Counted from the stretch's first letter, positions 1-14,473 are shown. The stretch: DNA of 24,114 bases from Cyclospora cayetanensis (GCF_002999335.1 NW_020312264.1:1-24114); one strand, 5' to 3'. Numbers and translations: made by a program. The notes: generated by a model from the sequence alone, not told the origin.

Positions 1-208
1 CTACACCCTAAACCCTAAACCCTAACCCCTAAACCCTAAACCCTAAACCCTAAACCCTAAACCCTAAACCCTAAACCCTAAACCCTAAACCCTAAACCCT
101 AAACCCTAAACCCTAAACCCTTAACCCTAAACCCTAAACCCTAAACCCTAAACCCTAAACCCTAAACCCTAAACCCTAAACCCTAAACCCTAAACCCTAA
201 ACCCTAAA
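1..208. repeat. Telomere, CCCTAAA heptamer array
   Basis: About 29 tandem copies of CCCTAAA run from base 6 to base 208, with the C-rich strand 5' on the plus strand, as expected at the left end of a chromosome. Three units deviate: a 6-mer at 20-25 (CCCTAA), an 8-mer at 26-33 (CCCCTAAA) and CCCTTAA at 118-124. The rest are perfect. Unique sequence starts at 209 without a visible degenerate transition. The TTTAGGG unit is shared by plants and coccidian apicomplexans; the rest of the window favours a coccidian. Confidence 0.98.
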
Positions 209-3200
209 CGACCACCAGGACCTCAACAATCTCGCCTACTGTAGATAAATAAGAAACCAACAACAAGGCTTACCACTGCAATAAGGACTCTCCCATGTAA
301 AGTGCTATGCAGACTAGCTCACTAAACGCCATGTATGGTAGTGTCCTGAAACAGATCTTTCAAAACAACCATTTACACGCTGTTCTTTGTAGCAGCGTGT
401 ACGCTCTGACTATTCTTGGGCAGGATATGCTGCAAAAGTGCATGCATGTAGTAAGAATATAGATGGTTTCAATGCATCTGCAATGAATCTCACTGAATCC
501 CCGATCACATAAACGCCTACCCATTCCAGCTTCCAAGGTATCCCACGACATAGCCTGCACCACGAATCAAAAGCACAATAAGCGCCTGCTAGCCTTTGCA
601 AAACGAGCAGCAGATTAAACAACAAGTGCAGGTGTAAGGCAAAAGCAGCTTGAATGTAAGATGTACCTGCACTACCAAGAGCACGTAGGACAGCGCAGTT
701 ACAGAGGTGCTCAGACGTCCAAAAGAGTACTATGTGCAACCTCTTTCTGTAGAGGTGATAACCGTATGTGTGGCTGCGTAAAGCCCCGAATGGCCTTCTC
801 CCGCTTACCGCGGTTGCTATCTGCAAATTCAATGTGTCAAGGCATTTGTCATATTTGGAGATGACACAGTCAGGATAGGAGTATTCTTAGCACCCCTTTG
901 GAGGTGATGCCCGTACGTTTGTGTAAACGGCTGTGCAAGATCGTTTATGTACACCACAACGCACCAACTTTCTTAGTGTAGCGACTGCAATCGGCCGCGG
1001 TACGCGTTGATCACATGAATAGGCCACACTTAACTTGGAGATTTTTCCGAGGAATAAATAGGGGTTACACAGAAAAGGATTCACAACGGACTGTCTTGTG
1101 TATCCCAGAATTCGGCACTGCAGGTAGCCCAAAATGTATTGTTGCGGCTGTCATTTTGCGGCAAGATTCATACTTGATTGCGACTCCAAGCGTAAAGAAT
1201 AGCGTAAGCCATTGCACGCACTAATCACAACACGCCATGTACGAACTCTGAGTTAATGAACACAGGCTTCAACTGTTTCTCAACAAATCGTTTCCTCTTT
1301 AGGAGTAACTGGCGCCACACCCTAAATGCCCGTCTTGCACAGGCCGAGTTACTTGTAATCTAGCGAGTGGCGGAAAGCCTTGTGGTGAATACTCAATGTT
1401 CTCCATGGTAGGAAGGAAGCGAACATAACATCACAAGCAAGAACACTAGAAATATTAGCGAGAAGCCATTAAGAAATGACATATTTGCAGCTGGTTTCAA
1501 ATATTGACGAGGTACTTGCGATAGAGATCACGAAGGAGGCGTTTGGAGCTCAATCTAGCACCATCCATTTTACTGTAAATATTCATTTTTCTGACTGCAC
1601 GAATACACACTCATGGAATAAAATAGGCTATGTTGCATGTCTCGAGGAACAGACGTCCTGTTTTGTAGAATGCACGCCGCTCTTCTCGCCAGTTCTTTAT
1701 CTGCAATATTTGAGAGTTTACTGGCTCCACGCGTGCTATCCGTAAGACTAAAAGCCCAAAACTCAAGAAAGGCATGTTCCTTGTACACTGTGCATACGAT
1801 GAGCACAGCGAGACTTTCACTGTGGTCGTAGCGCCCCGAACAGAAAGTCTCAATTTTGGAGTGCTTGCATTCCTGTGTAACCACCTGCGTGCGTCCAGAA
1901 CAAAAGCGTTAGTTCATAAACAGAAGTTAACAAAGGTAAATAACTAATTTAGAGTTTGGAAAAAATACATGCATGCAATATTCCAGGAGATTAATCCCGT
2001 GGTACGCATCTACATCATTCTAATAGCTATGTTGCATGCCCATTAGCTTAATCTTCCCCCTTTTGTAACTTACGCACCCCGCGAGGAATACAGTCAAACA
2101 GACTACAATGATCGCAACATTTCGCAGGCTAACACTGTATATCAGACCGATATCACTTTTTTCTAGTGGAAAACAAGGTGGAAAGCATGAGAACCCTTCA
2201 ACTTCTGCACGCTTGTCACTTTCCTAGTAAAAATATTTTAGTACAATACCGGATGTGTACAATGGATAGTTGGGGTGTCAATGATTGATGGGATCACTTG
2301 AATCGTTAGACCAGCCTGCTGAATTATACATGTGGGACTCACTGCCAAATCTAACAAGCGGACCCATCTGTGTAGTCGGCTACCGCACAGTTGATGCACA
2401 CCTATATCTTTTAGGTCATAAGCACAACAGCGATACATTTACGTGCAAAACCAATCTAAAACGTGAAGCAGACTACTCATACTACTTAGGCAGGGCTGCC
2501 GAGCGTCAACCAGCGACCACGGGAGACTATCCTGCTTATTTCTAATTCTACAAACCAGCCACTGGCGGACCAAGCCAGAGAGCGCAGAAAACCACATTTC
2601 GAGACACACGTCGAATTCTATGCAGAACATTCCCAGCTCGTCTTTGAAGCTTGCACTATCATATGATATTTAAAGAATTAGTGAAGTCATAAGAATGCGT
2701 GTACAGCGGTACATTGCGTGTACGTGGCACAAGCAACTGTCAACACTTCACTGTATAACCGTGTAGCTACGTGAGGCATCTGTGCATTGTCTACACACCC
2801 TTAGATAAATGTATTCTGAATATTTTTTGTGCCTCGCCGACCTCTATGTACGTAACACCCTCCACACACGGGTGTGAGGCTTTTGCTTTGTCAAAACTTC
2901 CAAGTAAATATACTTTCTCTGTGAGCCAGATATATTTGATGGAACGTTGCAAAATCTAGTTGAGTGCATCAAAGTTCTGGCAACCGACGACACGACATGG
3001 GGCTTCTGAATTCGATGAACACCGTTGTATCTGCTACACGGTACTTGGTAGCAGAGCTGGAACTGTACGCCAGAACGTATCAACGTGTCGCGTATGCAGA
3101 TAGTCCCAAATATGTGTCACTGCGGACTGAATCTTCCCATGAGACTAAACAGCAATAGCAGAACTGTTTTTGCACCTAATTTTTCTTTTTAAATACAACA

Positions 3201-6200
3201 TACTATTCACTCAAAAGGAATTGAGGGTGTAAAATGTACCTTATAATACTCGATGTTATTTCAGGCATCGCTTTGTGAATTACAGCAGGGTATTCCGTTC
3301 GGAGAAGCAGCAAATAGTTCATCCAATGACGAAAAGAGTTTTCGACCAGTCAAAGCCCAAACGTGGACACAAAATACGGGAGTTTCTTTTTAGAAACCTT
3401 GAGGTCGCATGACGGGGTGGGCAAATCAAGCAAATAGGCACAAAGCACAAAAAAAACCGATCTCATCCCTGATACCACCACACCTAATGTTCGTTATGAT
3501 ATTTAGATTAAGGCCATTTTACAATGCAGCATGCCGTTTTTTGCTATTAGCAGAGTCCATGTAAACAACCTTGCCGCTTAGCGACCTTGGGGCAGGATGC
3601 GGTCTTCAAGTACGTTCCGTGTAACACATGTGTGGTACCATCAAGTGGCACATTGAAACAAGTGGATACGTGCACTATGACTAAGATAAATTCATCGCCT
3701 AATGCCGATGCCGCCTTTGCTCAAGCGTACGCTTCTTCCACCATCAAAGAACACCGATGTATCAGAAGTAAAGGCAATGCCTGGAACCTGTTGCTCCACA
3801 ATATACATCAAAACAAACCGAAGCATTGCGCGCAGCTTAGCTTACTGGCGGTACTCCCTGACATGTAGAGGACACCATCGGCTAATGCCTATGCACGTAC
3901 ACGATGCGCCAAAGTTTGCCCCCGCAAGCCGAGACTACCTCTTCGCGCGGCCAAATTTAAATTTAAACAATCCCTGAAGCCATTAAAGGAAAATCGCATA
4001 GGGTCAGAACAGTCACACTTCTCTCATTTGCTGGTAGCTTGATGCAGAGCAGGTGAGAGCACTGTTGACTGCTAAACTTGCCACTCAAGATCTTCCTCGT
4101 TTACACGAAATCAGGCTTCTATGTCTTAGTCTAAGCAGCTCACGTTCTATAGACATGAGCAGTAAAAGAAGAATTGCTCATCGCACTGATTCTGCAAGGA
4201 GTCAGTGTGAACGGGTGTCTCGAAATACATTTGGAAACACAGTGTGCGCATAAAGCTGCGTATGAACCTTTTCAGTACATGACATACGCTCTGGAAAAAG
4301 CAAAAGGTAGTTTCCATTATTTTTGAGTTGCCCAAAGGTGTCTTAAGCATGCCTTACCAGCCTGATATATCCTACTGCTTACCCCTCGTTCTCTCTTGGC
4401 GGTGCAGGGTTCACCGTACCCAATTACAGATTCTGCACCGCTGCTTCCGGTAAAGATGCACTGCCTCAGTAATAACGACTTATCGCCTTTAATAGATGCC
4501 ACTTGAATCATTGTAAATAACCCACATTTTCAACTTAGGCGGTGGTAGCAGTACGCATGCCGAACATACCACTCATTCAAGCAAGCGCATGGAGCCCCAA
4601 ATCATCCTATGGTCTCCATGTTAGGCGTCGATGCACGGTTGCTTCAATCATAACACACATTTCTGTCAGCTCTCAGAAGCCTTGTAGTCCGTCACACAAA
4701 AGTGTACATACATCAGTGGCCGACAGAGTGACACGTATCGATGGAAGCGCAGCTTGCATCCTATGCCATAACAGTTGCTCTTGTCGCCTAGAAGTACTGG
4801 CATCAAATACCCGTCGACCCATATCGGGCAAACGGAGGTCTCTAAAGTGCTGGAAGCAGGCATACACGTCAGATGTCAGTGGCTGCTTTGGAATATACAA
4901 TGCCATATGTGTCAATAACAATGGACGCATTTGCAAATACAGTGTTTTCTGCGGGCTTTTAGGCAGGCGTTCAAGCCCAGCGTCATAATACGCGTTTGCA
5001 TAACCTAGCCATGATGGTTATAAAAGACAAACGGCAACCTATTCCTTGTCTATTTCAGGGCAAACGTGTCCACATAGAATATCTGTATGCTATCATGCAT
5101 ATCCCCCACAATACCCCCAACGCTGTCCCCTGGCGGGGTGCTCCTATAGGCATCGTTACAGATGCCTAAGAAAGCCGTCACGCAGGTGCACGTATATCCA
5201 CAAACATTATATACTGAATTTGCCCACAACAGTCCAATGAACTGATGTACAAGGCCAGAGCTATAAACCACCAGCAAACGTTCATCATTTCATATCCCAG
5301 TACACCAGACACTGTGGAAGGGCATACTAAGCTTTCTCATGGGCACTGAAATCTGACCCTCTTTTGAGCCACAGCATGGCTTGACTTCGCAACTAAACAC
5401 GATATAGTATCCAGCTTGTTCTTTTCCTTCCTCCAAGTCATGACAGAGGTCTCATACGAAAAATACCCGCCGCCGTAGGGGCTGACTCTTCGCCTTACGT
5501 ACCCTGCACCTCCTACAGGAAACAACTTGGACAACGTCCTTTGTTTTCTGGATCAGGTATGGGGCTCCCGCGCTCACAAGCGTACTAAGGTCTGTCGTAC
5601 AATTCATTCATGCCAGGCGTTCAGAAGGCATAGCTTCGTGGCAATGCGCCTACCAGACGCTGGCGCCGGCTTTTTTCGCGAACAGCTTAAGGCACTCTGT
5701 GATCTCGCTAGCCTCCGTAGAAGTGCTTACCAACGGACGCCCACCATTCTCCTCACCTGTCGGTTTTGATTTAGCAAATAGCGGCAACAGACTAGGCTGC
5801 TTGCCATTATACAGCGCCTGAGATTATTCGACTCGATTACATACGACAAATTCAGCCACTAACGCAGTTTACCTGCGCACGCTGAGCATTCCTGACACTC
5901 CGCAGGTAAGCGCTGTAATGCTGCGTATTAATGACAAGGCTTTTTCCTGGATTTCGCACCCTGCAAGATATATAGCGGGGCGCAAGCCTTTCACATTTGT
6001 GGCATCAATGAGCTTGTACAAAGTGACATCAAATCCCAGTATTTGACCGTGGGAATGAATAGGTGCCTTTCACGTTATATCACCTCACATTCGCTTTGAA
6101 TAATACCTTCAAAGTGCCAGTGACGGTGCCGCTAGAGTTTTTTCCCATTGCCCTGGCAGTCGCGCAGTGGGTAATCGCATGACACTTGACGTAGACTGAT

Positions 6201-9200
6201 GTTCTAGCTTTTCATCACTACCAGCCCTTTTTGCGCAAACCTTCGATATACTAACAGACCAACAAGCCAACACGATTCCACACTGGTCATGTTTCTGATA
6301 CCGACTAGGATAAAGAGACCCTAAAATAAGCGTCTTCCCACCGTATTCCCGCAGCCTCAAATACTGACTTTCTGATTAGTTCTTACACCGTTCCATTTCA
6401 AAATTGTATTGCACGCGCACATCGGAGAAGATCAGACACCGAGAGGTAGCTCGCCAGCTTACAGCATTGCACACGGGTGATCATCGATTCCTGCTAAGAG
6501 AGCTGCCAACAGCTGGGACCCCATTCTACAACATACTCCATTCATATTAGTAATTCGTTGCAAGAAATGAGACACCAGTATTTAGTCTACAAGCATCAAC
6601 GTTCGCTCAGAATTCGCTGCGTGCTGTGTCTATACCTTCTCTTGGGTGGTTTGCTTCACCCTCAATGTACAAAGTGAGCAATGTTGTTAGCAAGGTGCTA
6701 TGTACCATACGAAACTATCCACAACTGCACGCGTCGACTGCACTATGATGACCTCTTTTTTTAAGCTGTCCTGGAAGTCATTTTGCGAAAGCATAACCAA
6801 GTACAGCAGGAAGTCATAGCAGCAGGTAAATAATCTTCTCATCTTGTGTTCTTGTCTAAATGGGCGTTTCTGGCATTTCAATTCCTTTGCTACATCAGTA
6901 GTTGTTCTACGAGATACCGGCGCACTCTGTAACTTCAAAAGGATTACGAAGTGTGGAAGGCTCTTAGCAAGCCAGCAGGTTACATCTGATAAAGTCCACG
7001 ATGGTACGCATTAAATAAACTCCGTCAGAATGTTTCCAAATTTTCATGATGCCCGCTTTTGCACATACATCACCAGGCATCAAACTACCTCATATCAGCA
7101 GCAAAGACTCTTCAAAACTCTTGTACCTCTCCACCGAAACGACTTAAATGTTCTGATAAGTCCCCTACAGTTTCTCCTGTGGCCTGCTGCATTCTGTAGA
7201 TGTCCACCTGACAACAAATACGCATGCTGCCTCAGGGCTTTGAGAGTGAATTCATGCAGAGAGCGTGTTATTTTGGAGCTCTGTGCGAGTGTGTCCATAC
7301 CAGGTACAGGCGTCCTAAGCCTCTCAAGGTAGAATAAGTTTATCAACTTGCATTTCGACCATGTTGTGGGCTCTATAACATTGGCCAAAACCTGCCAGTG
7401 TACTCTATAAAGGTAAACCCTCCCTCCGATAATGAGAAGCAGCTGCATTATGTATATTTTTTCACAAGCGCAAAAATGATCGCGCGTTGACAACGCAATC
7501 CCTCAAGTCTTAGAAGCTGTATTGGAATATTGCTTGTAGCAAGGGCACAGCGTTTGCACTATAGCGGCTGCTATAATTGCACCATATTAGGGTTAATTGT
7601 ACCTAGAAAAAGACTTAATGTTTACTTTCTCTTGAACCGCATTTCACTTTGTCGCAAAAGCATGCCATAATTCTACTAACAAGGGCTTCACTTAAAGTCG
7701 CATGCACACACTAAACATTTGCCAATTGCCGCTACGAATTCCAGCTAATTGAAATCCAGTGATGTGCACGGTATACTAATACTAACTCACGTGCTACATT
7801 CAAAACAATCGAGGAAGGTCTCTTGAATTCTATTGTATCATATTCGATGAGCTTTCGCTATGCACAGCTTGTATACGGCAGTTCACGATTCTGCAGCACA
7901 CACGTGCACGCACCTGCTCAATGCCTGCTGAATGCAAAGCCGGGGTGACCTAAAAGCCTCACGACTCTTGACTGTCAATATGAACACAGACTCCAAACTA
8001 CATGACGCCATCAGGACGAGGCAAAGTCCAGAGAGAAAATAGGCAAGCTTACTCTAGACTAGCTACTCACTAGCTCGAAACATCCAGAAAAAAACACGTC
8101 GCTCCGCTCGATGCATGCACACGCTACCAGAACACGAGTTTCCGTGGGTACAATCCACATTGTGCTATTCTAAATACATTAGCCTCAATCAGCATGTGGA
8201 GCAAATGCATCGTTGTTGCTACCTGCCTTTGTATTCGATGCGAAGTCGGGCAATTCTCCAGCCGATGCATTACATATGACGAAGTACAGCTATGTGGAAT
8301 TAGCGCATCGCATGTTGCAAAATCCTGCTGTTACTGAAACCTACTATGACTCTGGGCGGAACATAGCAGGTAACTCTTTGGAGTGATTGTCTCCACGTGA
8401 TGCTTCCTGCGGGGCACAAAAATCGGAACCAGCTGTAAACGCATTTATCCCGGCATTGGATTTGGAGAAAGGGGCATGATGGGGCACGTTGTCAAGTATC
8501 ATAAGTTGATGTCGGATAGCGGAGCGAGGCTTGGTTGCTGCAAAATGCCGTGACCAATGCATGCAGCATCTGCAGACAGCAAACGCCAAGGGCTGAATAT
8601 AGGCTCCAGACTGCTCAGACAGCATACGAATAACCCCGGATAGTGTACAAAAGTACACGTGGGGCACAAGAGTATTAACACCATGCAATCAAGTAGAAAG
8701 ATAGAAGAAAAGCTTGGGCTGATAATTTATGTGCCAGTTACCTCGCGACACATGCATCATTCTTCGTTACTGAAAGCTGCAATATAGGGCACTTTTTAAT
8801 ATGCTTTGCGCACGCAAAAGTTGAATTGACCTAAGGTTTGAACAGTTCATCGTAGTAAGACGGGCCGTACAACGGGTAATAAAAAGGTTTGTGGCTTGTC
8901 CAGCGAAATGCTAATCGCGGATACTCGGTCTTTGTGTTGTTACTACGTTTTGGAGCCGGCACGCACATCAAGCAAAGCCACTTGAAGTATTCGCTAGTGG
9001 CCAAACGCGCGGCAACGCAGACTCTTAAGTACAATCCTCCTTCAGCCAGAAAGTAGCCATGCGATTGTGTGTTTGGGTAAGTGCTTTCAAGGTTGTAGCC
9101 ACTCTTAGGACATTTCAAGATCTCCAATGGACTAGCTGTAGAGCACAAAACTGAGTACCCAGTCAACGCATGGTGTCTAATAAGAACTCATTTGTGCTGG

Positions 9201-12200
9201 TGTGTGGTTTAAATGAAACACTACCGCATCAGATGTATCAGTCACCGTGTTACATCTCCCTTTCCAACATAGATATTTTCCCACTGTTGCCACGAATCCA
9301 GCGTACAGTCTTGCGCCCATAGCAAATATCGGAACTTACCGAATTGGCGTGTGATGCAAAGAAACGGGGACCACGCTGCGCACCTTAAATCATGGTAATA
9401 TTCGTCAAATACATTGTTAAGTTACAATAATGTTTATAGTCGTCAGACGTCTTCCTTGGTAACCTTCCCATTCACACTATTTGATAGTATAAAAGATGCA
9501 TGGAGGAATCTATGTGCAAACACGAATAAAAAGGCGTGGCTATCGAACAATGCGCACGCAAGAACTGTGGGGAATGTCAAAGGATTTTAAACCCCTCAGC
9601 TTCTTTATACCATACATGGTAGAACCATAGTCTTAGGTTGTCGTCAAACATCAACTCATAAACTGCGTAAGCTGCCACCAGATTTGTATGGGTTATACCG
9701 TGCACGCAGTACTCAGCCTATTTATTTATACGGAAGGCCTTGCAGAGCCGCTTACACAATACAGCACACGTAGCCTCCTTGAAGATGGTTCTCAGCGCAC
9801 ATGTGTCGTAGGCTTTAATCTTGTGCCCTGGAGAAAACGAACCAAAGCATGGTGCCATGCAAGCAATGCTCTTAGCGGATTATCGTACTTTCTGTTCGCG
9901 AAGCACCATAATTCTGTTAAGATTGACCCAATAGAGTGCGAAAGTCACTGACGACATTCTTTGCTGTGACTTCCACGATAGAGCGGTCTGCCACTAGCAA
10001 ATTGGGCAGTGTAAATACCGGTGCTCATAGATTCAGAGGATAGCAACCAAAAGCGCTCGACGTGTCACCTCATTTAATCGTGCCATGCGTAAATCGGATA
10101 TTTGTTTCGTGCTATCAGTTCCGGATATGCAATGACAACCTAGACGTGAAGCACTATGAAGTGTTAGACATAGCCTAGCATCAAAACTGCAAGCATAGTA
10201 GCACCAATTCTTGTGGAGCCAAAGGTCCACTTGCAGCGGTGGTATCTTCAAGGCATTTCAAGGTTCAACAGAATAACGTACTCGTAGTTACTTTTTTACA
10301 GCAAAAGAAGCCGCTTTTACGGCTTTCAATCTACTTCTTTCATATCATGAGCATATTACTAGATATAGACCCACACAACCCTAGCACGCTAATCTCCTGG
10401 AGCGACTCAGGCACGCTCTCTATTTGACAAGCTAAGGTAGCAAGTACAGCGAATAATAGCTAAGCCACATTTGCGACACACAGTAGATATAACTTCTGCT
10501 CTTGTTGGTGATAGACAAGTGCACCCCTAACATCTACATTTTGACGGCTGATGCCTTCCAGTGTCTTCGTCACGATGGAACACGAGCAACCTTAATCGTG
10601 TACACGCAATGCACAACTCGCTATGTGATCTTCTCGAGCAACAGCCGTTGAGTTGGCGTATTGGGGCAGAGCGCTCCATTATGGCTTTTTGAGACACTTA
10701 CAACGTGCTGCGATGGAATGTGTTTCAAAACGATTAACTGCCCGTACGCCTTACTCTCAACAGCATTTCTGTACGTAATGCCCACTATGCGCATATCCTG
10801 TATAGCTGGTTCTATTGCCTTCAGCTTGTGCTGCACAGCATCGTGCTATACTAAGTTTGACTAGGCAAGGGCTCACTTCCTGCAATAGCGCCAGGCGCGC
10901 GCTTTGACGTAAATAATACTAGTGCAAAATAAGCGGATCTAGGCGCCTGCAGACAGGGGCATACCGCACGATTAGGTCGGACATGCTGCCTACCTAGACC
11001 CAGCGGGTGTTGATGCTTTTTGTCCCAGTTTTTGAGCAGTCATTTTTGGCATATTGCTCGCGTGATACTAACGTTGCCAAAAAACTTTACAAGAGCTCCA
11101 GACCAATGGCAATCGATCCACTTTTGGAGAAGCATGCTTGATATTCAGAAAGCACACCATACTACCAAATGTGTTGGCCAGACAGCATCCTTCTACTGTT
11201 GTTCAGAGCAGCAGAAAACCCATAATGACTTAAGTCCTGCCCTCAACGACGGTAGGAGTTAAATAAGGAAAATGAAGTGAGCTAACGCTACTTGTATGTA
11301 GATTCCCTGGTACGCTGGAAACGTCAGCGTCCGAAGAGCGATTACCAACAGGAACACCAGTAGCCAGGAAGCGAAACCTGCAAAGACAAAGTTCACTCTT
11401 GCTGTTATATTCTATGTTCGATGCGTTGCACGGTTATTGCGCTTCTGCCGCGTTCTACCGTAGTTGACTTTGTCGCTCCTCCTTCCCATGTCCTCCGACA
11501 TTGGATCCATAACTGCACCGCTTCCGCCACTAGTGCAATAAAATCATCTTATGAACGTTGTCGGAAGCTTCGGCAATAACGTCCGTATCTAAGTATATGC
11601 ACATCTAGAAAAAACGTGTAATTGTAGGTTCGTTGTTTAGTCTGCTAGGACGCTCCATTTACGGTTGGATGTGTAAACCTGCTGCCTACATATGTACATG
11701 CGTACACACCTCCCGTACCAGCCAGATGCCCCTCTGTGATGACCTAAATGAGATAGAAACTGCGAGGAAAGTCAAGCATGAGTGCCACTGTTGAGCGTTT
11801 GGAAGCAGCCACTTGCTGGAAAGACGCATCTGCAGGATGTTCAACTGCGCATGAGCTCTAAGCGTGCAGAAAAGCAACGCCGAGAAGTTTTGTTGTAGGA
11901 ATCTCAACAAGCCATGGCCGATTGGATTTCAAGCCACAGAGGATCCAGATGTTTGCCTACCCGATAAACAGAAGCGGAAGATACTCAGTGCCAGCGTCTG
12001 CTTTTAGGGAAGCCCTTGGGCTTTTCTTATGTGGAAAACAACACGCAATACATCCTAGTTGAATAGCGCTAAAGCAGCCATCGTAGTGTACACGAGATGC
12101 GGCTTGGGTTTAAACAGATGTGGAGAGCTCTGTTAGACGGCCCATACTTTCCCGGGAAAAAAGGCGTCTATTGTGGTGTATAACCCACAACAGTATACAG

Positions 12201-14237
12201 ATACGCCTATAAGCTACAGAAGAAGAAAAGTACAACCCAGAAGAGACATGAACGGAAAACCCGCAAAGAGCGCTCAGTGAACGTATCGTTGAGTTACCCC
12301 TACTTTTCATACAACCCACCCCCAGAACAGCCGGTTGAGAAAAATATGAAGAAGCCAACTATCCATGAGCGGATAATAGACTTGGCTTACATATTCACGA
12401 TATTTAGCGCATGCTCATGTTGCAAGGCGTCCCATGTGAGTTTACAGCTTTCACAAATTTCAGACATACGTATATGTGTGTATTGACTTACCATCTGGAA
12501 GCGAGTAAGCCAAACATGCTTCGCTCAAAGTAAATGTAACTTCCTATGAGTGCATAATATACTCCATACGCTCGGTCTAGTGGAAACAGTCGAAAACTAC
12601 ATCGCATGCAAATCAGAGCAGGCGTGTATGGTTGGGACTCCAAAGATCTTTGAGAACGCATACACGTGCTATTTTACTTGCACAGTCCATTTTAAGTTTG
12701 TGTACTGGCGTGGGTGACGAGACCTACGCCTAGAACACATTTGCCATATTCATTGACATCTAGAGTCTTTGTGTCATAATGTCGAAGAAACCACTTGATG
12801 CCCTTTGCACAACCATCCGGAATGCATTCCGGTGGCTTTAGGGCACATAGCATGCGTTAGCATATGTTCGTGCAGTGGCTCAACGCCTAGTATTGTTTTT
12901 GCATGTACGCTAGCGCCCCCCCATAATTCAGGTACTTCGATTGCAACTAAGGATTACCTCTGAACACCATTCATCCAACCCACATACAAAATACATTTTG
13001 GTGTCGGGCCACAAAAAACGGTGTTAGTTGCATTTAAGTTGGATATGAGCCCCACTGCATTAACGTCGCTTGTTCTGCTCATAAGTGCACCCATGTCTTG
13101 CACGAAAGCCCTACACAATCAGGTCGGTACTCTTTGGAGCATTGTCCTACTCGTGAGAGCATACTACTCCACCATAACAAAATGCTAGCAGCTCTGAATC
13201 TCATGCAGGCTGACTCCAAACCATCTATTAGCTACTTGTGTGCCACCGTACTCATGTGTTGATCAAACGGCGACTAGGTGTCGTGTCGCATGAAGGCACG
13301 GGCGTCCTACACTGATAATACTAAGGCACTGTCATACATCATCTTAAGATGTCTGCCTCGGCGTGTAGCCCTTCTGGTGTCGCGCTTCGTGTAAGACGGG
13401 CACAAACCATATCAAAACAAGAAAATGCACAAATACGAGCACCCTCATCCTTGCGCTGCATTATTCCATTGAAGTCGCACACGCAGTGCGCACCCCTGCA
13501 CACATTCTACTGAAGTCTGGGATACGATCCTTCCTTACACACGTTACCCTGTGGACGATCCCGCATCTGCAACAACCTTTTCCAGGATTCGGCGGCCCTT
13601 ATAGACTATGATTGTGCAGGTCATCCAGTGTTTCAGGTTTTAACTTAGAGCGCGACTTCACTTGTAAAGAAAGAAGCTGGGAGCGCGATCAGAGTGAAGG
13701 TTAACTAAAGTACCTAAACAGATTCTAGGATATGGATCATGTGTGACAAGACTACCAACGCTGTACTACAGTTCACTGAACGCCAAACCGTCAGGTAGCC
13801 ACTACAATTGTTTAACGTGGAGTGAGCCATGCTGTCTTGGACCATAGGTCCAGAGAGGGCGTCGTTCGGTCATTATGAGTCCTTCCAGTATGGTCAATCA
13901 GTGGTCGTCTGCAATATTTGTCTTTCGAGTATCGTGGTACCCGCACACCGTACAGTCCATTTCATGAATTATATGTCATAAATCCAAAACTCTATGATTG
14001 ATGCTCTACTGTTGCCGTATTTATCTAAAAACGGCCATGGAAGCAACCTGCGTGTGAGACGCTAAACTGGCAGCTTGTGTAAAGACCTCCGCAGCGAGAG
14101 CAAAAGGACTACTCTGTGGTCTCTTCTAATGCCTCTTCAATCTCAAGCAAAATTTTGACAGACAGTCAGTAGGCTCTTTTGAATGACATGCAACAGCGTT
14201 TGCCACCCAAATACCCCTAATACTACTCGACATGTTC
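209..14237. other. Subtelomeric gene-poor region (about 14 kb)
   Basis: I see no gene that I can support here. The longest open frames (for example minus 410-832, plus 4542-4988, minus 7095-7493, minus 8344-8688, minus 8831-9166) resemble no family I know, have random amino-acid composition, are not flanked by convincing paired splice signals, and are of lengths expected by chance in 14 kb read in six frames. There are no CAG/CTG runs, no microsatellite arrays, no tRNA-like cloverleaf and no tandem subtelomeric satellite visible by eye. Only one short AT-rich direct repeat near 3953-3967, a hairpin at 12799-12845 and scattered GCATGC motifs stand out. No surface-antigen or multigene-family ORF is present beside the telomere. 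Confidence 0.6.
12799..12845. repeat. Imperfect inverted repeat with 16-bp perfect palindromic core
   Basis: The core CCGGAATGCATTCCGG at 12817-12832 is its own reverse complement. Further pairing flanks it: CCA (12813-12815) can face TGG (12833-12835), allowing a small offset, and TGCCCT (12799-12804) pairs with AGGGCA (12840-12845). The whole could fold as a hairpin or cruciform of about 47 nt. It lies in the gene-free subtelomere, so there is no coding explanation. The function is unknown. Confidence 0.7.
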
Positions 14238-14473
14238 CTAAGACTCAGGATTTGTCCACAACCCTTCCAGAGCAGAGGCCGCAGCAGAAACAGGGGGGCT
14301 ATTTGTGACCGTCAGGCGGCCGCTGCTGTTGGTCCTGTCCTTGCTGCTACCATTATCAACAGCAGCAGCAGACCAGTCTGTGATACTGATGTGCGAAGCA
14401 TCAAATGGTGCCTCAAAGGCGTCGTCGTCCGGTTCCACCAGCAGCCAGTCATCCGTGTCCCCCTCTCCGCTCA
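14238..14473 (-). CDS. Exon 7: acidic C-terminal tail and stop
   Basis: The acceptor TATCTTTGCAG ends at 14474. The exon restores frame by completing a Val codon, then reads an acidic segment with DDWLLVEPDDD and a Ser/Ala/Asn-rich end, stopping at TAG 14240-14238. Acidic tails with Asp-Trp followed by hydrophobic residues also end several Atg14/UVRAG-type proteins; here that is only suggestive. CAG-derived Ala and Ser tracts link it in style to exons 1-3. Confidence 0.6.

Noticed and set aside
410..832. 140-codon minus-strand ORF
   Set aside because: No ATG start supported by context, random hydrophobic/Cys composition, no family pattern, no splice partner; consistent with chance.
4542..4988. 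148-codon plus-strand ORF, the longest in the gene-poor region
   Set aside because: Ser/Cys/Arg-rich random-looking product with no motif and no codon bias; similar-length frames exist on the other strand of the same DNA.
7095..7493. 132-codon minus-strand ORF overlapping a 100-codon plus-strand ORF
   Set aside because: Both are low-information frames without recognisable motifs; overlap on opposite strands suggests chance openness.
8831..9166. 111-codon minus-strand ORF rich in Tyr and Pro
   Set aside because: Its ending is slightly protein-like, but no family pattern or paired splice sites were found.
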